A DNA stretch of 11,035 nucleotides from an uncultured beta proteobacterium (GCA_903933395.1 CAIZKA010000196.1:1-11035); one strand, 5' to 3'; positions 1 to 6,889 are shown, counted from the stretch's first letter. The notes: generated by a model not told the origin, from the sequence alone. Made by a program: numbers and translations.

Positions 1-410
1 GACCGAACGTCGGCGAGCGGACCCTTTTTAGCAAAGACCAACGCATAGGTCGACCGGTAGTAGGGTTTGGTCGCTGAAACCTGATCGTAACCTGCCGGAA
101 CCCCCAAGACGATATCGCAGCGGTAGTTCTCGCCCGGAAGTTTGTAGCGCAGCGTGTTGCGGATGAACGCCATACGTTGTGGGAATGAATAATACTCAAG
201 CTTCAGCCCGAGTTCCTTGGCAAACAACTCGGCGATCTTGTTTTCATAGCCGCCGCCGCCGACACTGGAAAATGGCAGGTTATTCGGATCCTGGCAGACC
301 CGGAAGACTGTCCTCTCGTCAGGCGGTGTCTGGGCCAGGCTGCCGCTGACTGACACCGAGCCGACAATTGCAGTGATCAGGGTCAAAAGATAACGAAATG
401 GCTTGCGCAA
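1..410 (-). CDS. xoxJ: XoxJ-like periplasmic substrate-binding-fold protein (partial, 3' end beyond window)
   Basis: The visible 136 residues resemble the quinoprotein-dehydrogenase-associated family of solute-binding proteins (XoxJ/MxaJ). A basic N-terminus (LRKPFRY) and a hydrophobic stretch ending near SGSLA-QTPP form a signal peptide of about 26 residues. The early mature segment FRVCQDPNNLPFSS and the later segment CDIVLGVPAGYDQVS followed by TKPYYRSTYALVF are typical of this family. XoxJ is periplasmic and is thought to help mature or activate XoxF; it is not a true transporter component. The start is probably TTG at 410-408: GGAG lies six bases upstream and no in-frame ATG fits the signal peptide. 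It is the third gene of xoxF-xoxG-xoxJ, 95 bases after xoxG, with a terminator-like hairpin in the gap. The frame stays open to the window edge; about half of a usual-length protein is missing. The family call is from recognition, supported by context. Confidence 0.88.
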   Translation of the reverse strand, partial: MRKPFRYLLTLITAIVGSVSVSGSLAQTPPDERTVFRVCQDPNNLPFSSVGGGGYENKIAELFAKELGLKLEYYSFPQRMAFIRNTLRYKLPGENYRCDIVLGVPAGYDQVSATKPYYRSTYALVFAKKGPLADVR

Positions 411-420
411 GGAAAACTCC

Positions 421-447
421 AAAAAAAATGCCCCGCACTGCCGGGGC
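421..447 (-). terminator. Intrinsic-terminator-like hairpin between xoxG and xoxJ
   Basis: On the minus strand GCCCCG (447-442) pairs with CGGGGC (435-430) around a six-base loop. An A and eight consecutive T (429-421) follow directly. This is the classic form of a Rho-independent terminator. The T-tract touches the GGAG ribosome binding site of xoxJ, so the element is better seen as a partial terminator or attenuator than as the end of the operon. No separate promoter for xoxJ is visible in the remaining gap. Confidence 0.65.
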
Positions 448-505
448 CATAGCGTGTCCGGATTGTGTACTGTCCGCTGATTCCGGCAGGCAAGGAGCCC
501 GCCGG

Positions 506-955
506 CTATTTGCTTTCTGCAGACTCTAGTTCCTGAACCTTCGCCCGTTTGATGGCCCCATCGGATCGGCCCTTAAGATAGGCGTACAGCTTGGCAATAT
601 TATTCATGACCTGCTCGCTGGTGCCGAAACTTTGCATACCCTTTTCGAGGCGCCCATCCCTGATCGTTACCGCGAACTCCTGATAGGTCAACGTCTTAAG
701 GGATTCCAGAAGCGACGGGCCAACCAAACCTTGCTGCTCCGGGCCGTGGCAACGATCGCAGGCGGCCTGACGCCATACGCGGAAACCCTGCATGGTGTCA
801 GGGTCAACCTGGACGCCGTCAACAACTTTGTATAGCGGTTCTTTCAGTGGCGGGGGCCAATCTGCCGCGCCGGCCAGCGGAGAAATAATAACCATACCGC
901 CTGCCATCGCAAAGACGGCGAGAGCCAAGAGTTTTTTCATCATATCCATGTTCAT
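506..955 (-). CDS. xoxG: c-type cytochrome XoxG, electron acceptor of XoxF
   Basis: A 149-residue periplasmic monohaem cytochrome c. The N-terminus MNMDMMKKLLALAVFAMAGG with a cleavage site near LAGA-ADWPPP (about residue 30) is a signal peptide. One haem site, CDRCH, is at residues 66-70, and the KGMQSFG segment offers Met107 as the likely sixth haem ligand. Mature sequences of XoxG/cytochrome cL type are short with a single CXXCH, as here. Its position directly downstream of xoxF supports a role in taking electrons from PQQ. The frame is open upstream to ATG at 1015, but that start would put 20 odd residues before the signal peptide. I prefer ATG at 955, preceded by a modest GGA; ATG at 949, 943 or 940 are also possible. 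The gap to xoxF is 238 bases and contains a strong terminator-like hairpin. Confidence 0.87.
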   Translation of the reverse strand: MNMDMMKKLLALAVFAMAGGMVIISPLAGAADWPPPLKEPLYKVVDGVQVDPDTMQGFRVWRQAACDRCHGPEQQGLVGPSLLESLKTLTYQEFAVTIRDGRLEKGMQSFGTSEQVMNNIAKLYAYLKGRSDGAIKRAKVQELESAESK

Positions 956-1115
956 TAGAGTCCATCGGGTCGCAGGGAGTTCCATCCAAAAGCGATACAT
1001 CCCCCGGACGATCAATGATCAGACCCGCAGCCATGATGTGACTCGATCCCGCTTGTGCGGAAAAGAGGAAACACCGAAAACGCGGGAACCGCTACTGCGA
1101 GTGGTGATCGATCAG

Positions 1116-1156
1116 AAAAGGAAAACGGCACCCCAGCAAATAACGCCGGGGTGCCG
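1116..1156 (-). terminator. Strong hairpin plus T-tract after xoxF
   Basis: On the minus strand a nine-base-pair perfect stem, CGGCACCCC (1156-1148) with GGGGTGCCG (1134-1126), encloses a 13-base loop that can add two further pairs. The T-rich stretch TTTTCCTTTT follows (1125-1116). It begins 37 bases after the xoxF stop codon. It should end or attenuate transcription between xoxF and xoxG, which would give more xoxF than xoxG messenger, and it may also protect the xoxF 3' end. Confidence 0.75.
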
Positions 1157-1193
1157 CCCTCATTCCTACAGATCAAGCATTGCTAGCCGAAAA

Positions 1194-3005
1194 TCACTGG
1201 CCTGGCAGGGCGAAGATCGTCAGGCTGCCACCGAGTTCCGTGTACTGGGCCAGTTCCTTGTAGCCACCGACCGCACCCAGGCCGTCGGCATCCTTCTCAA
1301 GACCTGCGGCCAAGCCGATGCCGGCCCAACCACCGATGCCAGAGTAGACGCCAATGTACTGCTTGCCCTTGAACTCATAGGTGAAGACGTTGCCGATAAT
1401 GCCGGACGGGGTCTTGAACTTGTACAGTTCCTTGGTGATGTCCTTGGAATCGACGCACTTGAGGTAGCCTTCAAGCGTGCCGTAGCAGGAGATACCACCG
1501 GCCGTGGTCATCGCACCACTCCAGACCGAGAACTTCTCCGGCTTGCTCTGGACGATCTTGCCGGTGCCCGCGTCCCAGGTGATGAAGTTGCCCATGCCGC
1601 CGTGACTGCCCGGCGCCGGGAACATCGCCAGAGTGGCGCCGACGTACGGCTGACCAGCGGTGTACTCGACCTTGAACGGCTCGTAGTCCATGCAGACATG
1701 GTTGGTCGGCACGTGGAACAGGCCAGTCTTCGGATCGAACGACGCAGGTTGCTGGTCCTTGCTGCCAAGAGCCGCCGGGCAAACGCCCTTCGTATTCTTG
1801 TCAGGACCGTTCTGCGCCGTGCTGTACTTGGCGACTACCTGCGGCCGACCGGTCTTCATGTCGACGTGCGTCGCCCAGTTGACCTTCGGATCGAACTTCT
1901 CGGCGACGAGGAGGGCGCCGGTGGTGCGGTCCATGGTGTAGGCGAAGCCGTTGCGGTCGAAGTGCACCAGAGCCTTGGTGTCCTTGCCCTTGACCTTGAT
2001 GTCGGCCAGGATCATCTCGTTGATGCCGTCGAAGTCCCACTCGTCGAACGGAGTCATCTGGTAGACCCAGTTGACCTTGCCGGTATCGACGTCACGCGAC
2101 CAGATCGACATCGACCACTTGTTGTCGCCAGGACGCTGCGACGGGTTCCAGGTCGACGGGTTGCCGCTGCCGTAGAACACGGCGTTCAGCGCCTTGTCGT
2201 AGCTGTACCAGCCCCAGGTCGTGGCGCCGCCGATCTTCCACTGATCGCCCTTCCAGGTCTTCAGCGAAGAGTCTTTGCCGACCGGCTTCATCGCGCCATC
2301 GGTCCAGGTCATGGTCTTGTCGGGATCCATCAGCATTTCGGCATCGGGTCCGACGTTGTAGCCCTTCCAGACCTGCTTGCCGGTCTTGATGTCGTAGGCA
2401 GCCAGGAAACCCCGCACACCCCACTCGCCGCCGGCGATGCCGGTGATAACCTTGTCCTTGAAGACGTGAGGCGCGTTGGTGTTGACGGCGCCGAGCTTCG
2501 GATCGCCGTTCTTGGTCTTCCAGACTTCCTTGCCGGTCTTGGCATCGATCGCGACCAGATTCGAGTCCGCCTGCTGCAGGAAGACCTTGCCTTCGGCATA
2601 GGCGACGCCACGGTTGACTGTGTCGCAGCACATCTGCGGGATAACGGCCGGATCCTGCTTCGGCTCGTACTTCCACTTGATCTTCTGGGTGGCAAGATCA
2701 ACGGCGAACACCTTGTTCGGGAAGGCCGAGTGGATATACATCGTATCGCCGATGACCAGAGGCGAACCTTCGTGGCCGCGCAGTACGCCAGTGGAGAAGG
2801 TCCAGGCAACCTGCATCTTGCCGACGTTGCCGGCATTGATCTGACTCAGGCTGCTGTGACGCTGGTTGTACATGTCGCCAGCCTGCATCGCCCAGTTCTT
2901 GGAGTCGGCAATGTTCTTCTCCACGTCGGCATTGGCCATCGCCATGCCGGACGCAGCAGCAACAACTGCCGACATCAGGTACTTTGAGTTAAATTTAATT
3001 TTCAT
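1194..3005 (-). CDS. xoxF: Lanthanide-dependent PQQ methanol dehydrogenase XoxF
   Basis: A 603-residue quinoprotein alcohol dehydrogenase, full length for the family, which oxidises methanol in the periplasm with PQQ. The signal peptide covers residues 1-26 (cleavage ANA-DVEK). The vicinal disulfide cysteines that stack on PQQ are Cys126-Cys127 (QMCCDT). Glu194 (GGEWGV) and Asn282 (GSGNPS) match the metal ligands. The segment DEWDFDGINE puts the catalytic base at Asp324 and a second aspartate at Asp326. That extra Asp two residues on is the hallmark of lanthanide-binding XoxF; calcium-type MxaF has Ala there. Tryptophan-rich propeller repeats run through to the end (LGGSLTIFALPGQ). A strong GAGGAG ribosome binding site (3016-3011) precedes the ATG. 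No mxaI small-subunit gene lies nearby, as expected for XoxF. It is probably close to XoxF clade 5 by overall look; the clade is not proven. Confidence 0.97.
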   Translation of the reverse strand: MKIKFNSKYLMSAVVAAASGMAMANADVEKNIADSKNWAMQAGDMYNQRHSSLSQINAGNVGKMQVAWTFSTGVLRGHEGSPLVIGDTMYIHSAFPNKVFAVDLATQKIKWKYEPKQDPAVIPQMCCDTVNRGVAYAEGKVFLQQADSNLVAIDAKTGKEVWKTKNGDPKLGAVNTNAPHVFKDKVITGIAGGEWGVRGFLAAYDIKTGKQVWKGYNVGPDAEMLMDPDKTMTWTDGAMKPVGKDSSLKTWKGDQWKIGGATTWGWYSYDKALNAVFYGSGNPSTWNPSQRPGDNKWSMSIWSRDVDTGKVNWVYQMTPFDEWDFDGINEMILADIKVKGKDTKALVHFDRNGFAYTMDRTTGALLVAEKFDPKVNWATHVDMKTGRPQVVAKYSTAQNGPDKNTKGVCPAALGSKDQQPASFDPKTGLFHVPTNHVCMDYEPFKVEYTAGQPYVGATLAMFPAPGSHGGMGNFITWDAGTGKIVQSKPEKFSVWSGAMTTAGGISCYGTLEGYLKCVDSKDITKELYKFKTPSGIIGNVFTYEFKGKQYIGVYSGIGGWAGIGLAAGLEKDADGLGAVGGYKELAQYTELGGSLTIFALPGQ

Positions 3006-3071
3006 ACTTGCTCCTCGTGTTATCGGTTTGAAGTGAGTGCTGCTGTTTGAACACTACCAGTCTGCATTGTG

Positions 3072-3101
3072 ATTCTAACTCTCACTACCCTCCCCCTTCA
3101 A
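3072..3101 (-). promoter_or_regulatory. Candidate sigma-70-type promoter for xoxF
   Basis: On the minus strand TTGAAG (3101-3096) and TAGAAT (3077-3072) are separated by 18 bases, near the sigma-70 consensus (four of six and five of six bases). Transcription would start near 3065, giving a leader of about 60 bases before the xoxF ATG, which ends in a strong ribosome binding site. This is consensus matching by eye only. Confidence 0.4.
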
Positions 3102-3319
3102 TCCTAAGGCGGGCAGCCCCGGCTTTGAAACGTCATCCAGCTTCCCAGGCTTGCTACTAAACCCAAGTCCGGCGCGTCCACAACCTGTCACCCTTGAAGC
3201 ATGAAACATACCTGAAGTGGCAGGACGGACCAAAACAACCCAGTTGATTGCGGGACCAAGCTTTGAGGCCGGTTTTTGGTCGCGCGGAAACATGTCATCG
3301 AGTTGTTCCCTTGGAGTTG

Positions 3320-3337
3320 TGTAACAAAATAGTTACA
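3320..3337. promoter_or_regulatory. Inverted repeat TGTAAC-N6-GTTACA, possible operator
   Basis: TGTAAC (3320-3325) and GTTACA (3332-3337) are a perfect inverted repeat around an AT-only six-base spacer (AAAATA). The geometry matches that of a TyrR/PhhR-type box (TGTAAA-N6-TTTACA), though the outer match alone does not identify a regulator. It lies about 220 bases upstream of the candidate xoxF promoter. It has no T-tract, so a terminator is unlikely. Confidence 0.4.
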
Positions 3338-3481
3338 ACTGTATCGCTCCGATGGCGAAACGTTACCCCCTTTCAGGTGTGTCGCGAACATCAGCGCATA
3401 CAACATCGACGGTATTTGCGCTACGCCGAAGATAACTGGCCGCTAATGTTGCGACGCAGTATTTTTTGATGTGAAAGATAT

Positions 3482-3518
3482 GCGCGCCGGCAGAGTCCAT
3501 GCAATAAGGGCCGCGCGC
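3482..3518 (-). terminator. Weak hairpin at the end of the fhc/mxaD-like operon
   Basis: On the minus strand GCGCGCGGC (3518-3510) pairs with GCCGGCGCGC (3491-3482), with one bulged base and a loop of about 18 bases, starting inside the stop codon of the MxaD-like gene. Only a poor T-rich tail follows (ATATCTTTC). It may mark the operon end or stabilise the messenger; it is not a textbook terminator. Confidence 0.3.
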
Positions 3519-4033
3519 TACTGTTCGACGACTTTCTTCAGGTTCTCGAGCCCAGCCTTATAGACTCCGGTGATTGCTTTTTCCGCCGCCTCGTCATTAC
3601 GGTCGGGAGGTGGATCATTGTTCGGGTAGCCCCGATAGAATGCGCCGCGCCATTCGACTAGAGACTTGCCGCCTTCAACGGCCTTGACAGAGAGTGTCGA
3701 AGCGTAATTCGTCACCGGCAGTACGCCTTCCTTCATCCGGTACTTCAGAACCATTTTGTTGTTGTCGAGTTCCTCAATTTCCTCGACCACTTCGCCGCCG
3801 CCCTTGAGGGTCAAGGTTCTCCGCGACCCGACGTTATTCCCGTCACTCGCCTTGCTTTCTGCCACTGCCGGATGCCAACCGGGCATGCCATTGAAGTCCC
3901 CTACCTTCGCCCAGACCTTGGCTGGTTCAGCATTGATGGTCACGCTTTCCGTGACCTTCAAGCGGCTCGGCCCGTGGGCGAAGGCAAGGTTTGCCGCGAT
4001 AAGCATTGCGACCGCTACTCCGGATTTGCACAT
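3518..4033 (-). CDS. mxaD: MxaD-like SRPBCC-family periplasmic protein
   Basis: A 171-residue exported protein. The signal peptide is short (MCKSGVAVAMLIAANLAFA, cleavage before HGPS). The body reads as a START/Bet v1-like SRPBCC domain: the VTINAEPAKVWAKVGDFNGMPGWHPAV segment (about residues 31-57) is the usual first strand and helix, followed by charged beta strands (RTLTLKGGGEVVEEIEEL) and a C-terminal helix (AAEKAITGVYKAGLENLKKVV). MxaD of methanol-oxidising bacteria has this length and fold and is reported to aid electron transfer from methanol dehydrogenase to its cytochrome. The ATG at 4033 is chosen because a very strong GAGGAGGAG (4047-4039) lies five bases upstream; an in-frame ATG at 4093 lacks this and would overlap the previous gene. 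It follows the propeller gene by 56 bases. Family assignment is firm; the exact role beside XoxF is inferred. Confidence 0.82.
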   Translation of the reverse strand: MCKSGVAVAMLIAANLAFAHGPSRLKVTESVTINAEPAKVWAKVGDFNGMPGWHPAVAESKASDGNNVGSRRTLTLKGGGEVVEEIEELDNNKMVLKYRMKEGVLPVTNYASTLSVKAVEGGKSLVEWRGAFYRGYPNNDPPPDRNDEAAEKAITGVYKAGLENLKKVVEQ

Positions 4034-4038
4034 TGGAA

Positions 4039-4047
4039 CTCCTCCTC
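4039..4047 (-). promoter_or_regulatory. Ribosome binding site that fixes the mxaD-like start
   Basis: GAGGAGGAG on the minus strand, five bases before the ATG at 4033. It settles the choice between the starts at 4033 and 4093. Confidence 0.8.
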
Positions 4048-4089
4048 TTGATGAAAAATTCTGTGACGTCGTGACCCGGTCGGGAACGA

Positions 4090-5157
4090 TCATGGGACGC
4101 CGATGAAACTGCCGAACCCGCGGCTGTTCCTGCCGGTGGCGATCGTCGCGTGGGTTCGATAGCTGGCCATGTCGATGACGCTGACGTTGTCATCCATCCA
4201 ATTGACGACGTAGGCGCGTTCGCCATGTACGGCAATGCCCTCAGGGTACCCCCCGGCGGCGATAGTTTGCACTACCTTCAAGCTGCCCGTATCGATCACC
4301 GAAAGCGTATCGGCGTGCTGGTTAGTCACCAGCAGCCGCCGGTCATCGATGCTCAGCGCGGCACAGTAGGGCGTATTTCCCACGCCGACCGTGCCGACGA
4401 GGCGGCGCGTGGCTGCGTCGAGGACGCTTACGTCGTTGCTGCGTACATTGACCACGTACAGCCGGCGGCCATCCCGGGCAACCGAAATGCTGAACGGGCG
4501 ATCACCGACCTCGATGACCCGAACGACTTTCCTGGTATTCGGGTCAATTGCAGAAACCGTGTTGTCGTCTCTATTGGCGACATAGATCTCGTGACTGACG
4601 GGATTGACTGCGACGCCGGCCGGCGCTGAACCAACCGGAATCCGGGCCACAATCTTCAGCGCCGCGGAATCGATGACCAGCAAAACATTATTGAACCAAT
4701 CGGCCAGATAGACCTCCTGTCCGTTGACCGAAACGGCGATGCCGAGGGGCCCGTCCCCGGCTGGTATCGTAGCAACGACGTCGTTGCGAATGGTGTCTAT
4801 GACCGAGATATCCTTGCTGTCCGGGTTGCTGACGTAGGCCCGCTGGCTTGCCGCATGGGTCGCGACGCCAGCAGGCCCCTTGCCGACCGGGATCGTCGCC
4901 ACGACCCGATCCTGCGCCAGGTCGATGACGCTTACATCGTTGCTTCCCTGGTTGGTGATGTACGCGAAAGGTGCGGCGCACGCGACGCTGCAGACATTTA
5001 GCGCCGCCCAGATCAGGAAATACCCTGCAATCCGCCGCCGGCACGGCGAAATGCCGAGCGCCGCGCTGAACCCGGAGCGCGCCAGGTGGCCGGCAAAGAG
5101 GGAGTTTGGCTGGCCGCGCGTCTTGGGCCTTCCGCGCAGCTTGCCAATGTCGGTCAT
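4090..5157 (-). CDS. YVTN-type seven-bladed beta-propeller protein, exported (PQQ-associated YncE-like)
   Basis: A 355-residue protein with seven successive propeller repeats from about residue 64, each with the pattern aYVxN...N.VSVID......V.TI.VG..P.GIAV (for example AYITNQGSNDVSVID, IYVANRDDNTVSAID, AYVVNWMDDNVSVID). The N-terminus is odd: about 42 basic, Ser/Gly/Arg-rich residues precede the hydrophobic segment IAGYFLIWAALNVCSVACA, so it is either an unusually long signal peptide or a membrane anchor. ATG at 5157 is supported by GGAG five bases upstream. The gene starts 26 bases after fhcC and is surely co-transcribed with it. Similar propellers (YncE and the PQQ-catabolism-associated group) occur beside PQQ alcohol dehydrogenases. 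Their biochemical role is not well defined; a periplasmic scaffold or sensor in methanol oxidation is inference. Confidence 0.85.
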   Translation of the reverse strand: MTDIGKLRGRPKTRGQPNSLFAGHLARSGFSAALGISPCRRRIAGYFLIWAALNVCSVACAAPFAYITNQGSNDVSVIDLAQDRVVATIPVGKGPAGVATHAASQRAYVSNPDSKDISVIDTIRNDVVATIPAGDGPLGIAVSVNGQEVYLADWFNNVLLVIDSAALKIVARIPVGSAPAGVAVNPVSHEIYVANRDDNTVSAIDPNTRKVVRVIEVGDRPFSISVARDGRRLYVVNVRSNDVSVLDAATRRLVGTVGVGNTPYCAALSIDDRRLLVTNQHADTLSVIDTGSLKVVQTIAAGGYPEGIAVHGERAYVVNWMDDNVSVIDMASYRTHATIATGRNSRGFGSFIGVP

Positions 5158-5183
5158 GAAGTCTCCGGTTAAATGAATCCGAA

Positions 5184-5996
5184 TCAGACGGTGATGAGTA
5201 TCTCTCCGAGACCGCCGTTGGCACGGTCGCCGACGAAACGGCGGACGCGCTCACCGTGCGGCGCGAAGGATGCTGCTGCCGCGTCGACGCCTGCGAGGTG
5301 GCGTGCGAACAGACGCAGGAACATCAATTCATGGGTGCCGCAATCGTTGAACGTCGTCGGCAACTCGGCTGCGCCGGCCAGCAGCAGCGTGCCCCGTTTC
5401 ATCGCGTAACCCGGCAGTGCACCGACCCGACCGCGAACAGCGATGGTCCCGGCAAGCATCCGCGACGCGCAGTAGTCGCCGGCGTTGCCGCCGACCAGAA
5501 TGATGCCGCGGCGCAGGTGGTCGCCCACTCGGTCGCCCGCATCGCCATCGACGACGACGAGTCCTCCGAGCATGCCCTGCTTGTCGCCGGCGATTGCGGC
5601 GCCGAGGAAATCGCCGACATTGCCACGCACGTGCAAGGTGCCGGCGACCATGCCGGTGGCGGCGAAGGCGCCGGCGCCTCCGGATACGCGGATCGTGCCG
5701 GAGACGAGACCGGCACCGAGGAAGGCGCCGACGTCGCCTTCGACCTCGAGCGTGCCACCGTTCATGCCGGCGCCGATGCGGTCAAGTTTGTTGCAGGCGT
5801 TACGGATGACCAGCGTATCGCCGGACTCGCCGGTGATGTCGAAAAGGTCGCCGGCGGGCAGTCGGCGGTTGCCGGATTGAAGTTCGATCGCGGCGATCGT
5901 GGCTGCCGACTTGCCGGCGAGCCGGTCTGGGGTCAGGGGAGAGCAGTCGACCACGATCGCCGGGGATGCCCTCAGGGTCAATACCACTTGGCTCAT
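5184..5996 (-). CDS. fhcC: Formyltransferase/hydrolase complex subunit C
   Basis: A 270-residue protein homologous to formylmethanofuran dehydrogenase subunit C, a right-handed beta-helix subunit related to the glutamate synthase alpha-subunit C-terminal domain. Regular Gly-rich turns repeat every 18-20 residues from about 75 to 205 (GAGMNGGTLEVEGDVG, GAGLVSGTIRVSGGAG, ATGMVAGTLHVRGNVG, and so on). The C-terminal part (TTFNDCGTHELMFLRLFARHL) is characteristic of bacterial FhcC. In Fhc it is a structural subunit associated with the formyltransferase FhcD. Its ATG overlaps the fhcD stop by four bases (ATGA), so translation is probably coupled. It is the last of the four fhc genes; the propeller gene follows after 26 bases. 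Confidence 0.95.
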   Translation of the reverse strand: MSQVVLTLRASPAIVVDCSPLTPDRLAGKSAATIAAIELQSGNRRLPAGDLFDITGESGDTLVIRNACNKLDRIGAGMNGGTLEVEGDVGAFLGAGLVSGTIRVSGGAGAFAATGMVAGTLHVRGNVGDFLGAAIAGDKQGMLGGLVVVDGDAGDRVGDHLRRGIILVGGNAGDYCASRMLAGTIAVRGRVGALPGYAMKRGTLLLAGAAELPTTFNDCGTHELMFLRLFARHLAGVDAAAASFAPHGERVRRFVGDRANGGLGEILITV

Positions 5997-6889
5997 GCCA
6001 GTATCTCCCTGAGATGAAAGTGATATTTGCCGAGCTTCCCGCCGTAATTGCCGGCGGTGATGCGCTGGATGCCGCCCGCGGCGCCGATTGCGCAGACCGC
6101 CTGCATGCCAACGCGCATCGCCTGGCGGATGTCGGCCTCTGTGATGCCGTCAATAACGATTTCAAGAACCGCTCCGGTTTCCGGGGAAAGTTCGCTGTTG
6201 CCGATGCCGCGCAACGTCGGGCAGAAGGCGTCGTTGGTAGAGGCGCTCAATGCCTTGTACTTCGACCCGACCTTGGACCCGGAGCGAACCACTCCGCCGG
6301 GAAATGGCATGACCACACCAGGCAGTTTGCGCATCGCCTCGACGGCTGCCTCGCAAGCGAGCAATGCCTGCATCTGGCTGGCGGCGAGGACGAGGAAGTT
6401 GCCGCCGCCGACGGCCTTGACGACGCCGGTGGTCTCCTCGCAGATGAATTCACCGTCCATCACCGGCACACGCCAGTATCGGCGACTGCCGAATAGTTTC
6501 GAAATCTGGTAGCCGTCGCCGAAGTAGCGCAGATTTTTGCCTAACGCGATTTTCTCTTCGCCATCGCAGCCGGAAAATACTGCCGAGGTCGGCGAGGTCA
6601 GTACGCACTGGCCGACACGGCGCTCGACCTGCTTTGCCAGTTCCTTGCCTGAGACGGCAAAGAGAAGCACCGAGACGCCCGGGCGGCCGTCCGGCGTTTC
6701 GTCAGGCGAAAGCTCGCGCTCGATCCCGGCCTCGGCACCGCAACCGATCACCGAAGTGGCAAAACCGGTGGCCGCATTGGCGGCGTGGTTGGCCCAGCGC
6801 AGGTTTGCGGCAGTGATGATGAGCCGCGTCGCGCGCATGCCGAAGGCCTCGGCAAAGGTTTCGTCGATGGTGACGCCGTTGATGATCAT
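5993..6889 (-). CDS. fhcD: Formylmethanofuran:H4MPT formyltransferase, Fhc subunit D (Ftr)
   Basis: A 298-residue cytosolic formyltransferase that moves the formyl group from formyl-H4MPT to the methanofuran-type carrier in the oxidative direction. The start MIINGVTIDETFAEAFGMRATR and internal segments such as ATSVIGCGAEAGIE, GDGYQISK and FPGGVVRSGSKVGSKYK are diagnostic of the Ftr family, and the length is normal. The frame is open upstream to 6940, but ATG at 6889 is chosen: it matches the family N-terminus, has GAGGG at good distance, and overlaps the fhcA stop by four bases (ATGA). It is sandwiched between fhcA and fhcC, both with ATGA overlaps, indicating tight co-translation. Nothing unusual is seen in the sequence. 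Confidence 0.96.
   Translation of the reverse strand: MIINGVTIDETFAEAFGMRATRLIITAANLRWANHAANAATGFATSVIGCGAEAGIERELSPDETPDGRPGVSVLLFAVSGKELAKQVERRVGQCVLTSPTSAVFSGCDGEEKIALGKNLRYFGDGYQISKLFGSRRYWRVPVMDGEFICEETTGVVKAVGGGNFLVLAASQMQALLACEAAVEAMRKLPGVVMPFPGGVVRSGSKVGSKYKALSASTNDAFCPTLRGIGNSELSPETGAVLEIVIDGITEADIRQAMRVGMQAVCAIGAAGGIQRITAGNYGGKLGKYHFHLREILA

Larger units (their letters stand above)
3006..3517. other. Non-coding region upstream of xoxF
   Basis: 512 bases between the MxaD-like gene and xoxF with no convincing gene on either strand; the open frames here lack ribosome binding sites and recognisable sequence. It is less GC-rich than the flanking genes. It holds a candidate promoter for xoxF (3072-3101), an 18-base inverted repeat (3320-3337), two copies of TTCAAAC (minus strand, 3051-3045 and 3032-3026) in the presumed leader, and a hairpin at the far end next to the upstream gene. 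It most likely carries the xoxF control region. Confidence 0.7.

Noticed and set aside
956..1015. Upstream start for xoxG at 1015
   Set aside because: It would put 20 non-signal residues before the signal peptide; the ATG has GGGGG directly adjacent and so at poor distance.
1010..1114. Small palindromes GATCA-A-TGATC (1010-1020) and TGATCGATCA (1105-1114) between xoxF and xoxG
   Set aside because: GATC-based palindromes of this length arise readily by chance and do not line up with a promoter.
792..2987. A 731-codon open frame on the plus strand opposite xoxF and the start of xoxG
   Set aside because: It is the mirror of a GC-rich, codon-biased xoxF; the sequence has no recognisable domain and no ribosome binding site, while the minus strand encodes an unmistakable XoxF.
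3254..3281. GACCAA / TTGGTC inverted repeat upstream of xoxF
   Set aside because: A six-base stem with a 16-base loop, no T-tract and no symmetry in the flanks; probably chance.
4034..4093. Upstream start for the MxaD-like gene at 4093
   Set aside because: GAGGAGGAG lies just before the ATG at 4033, which also opens directly on a signal peptide.
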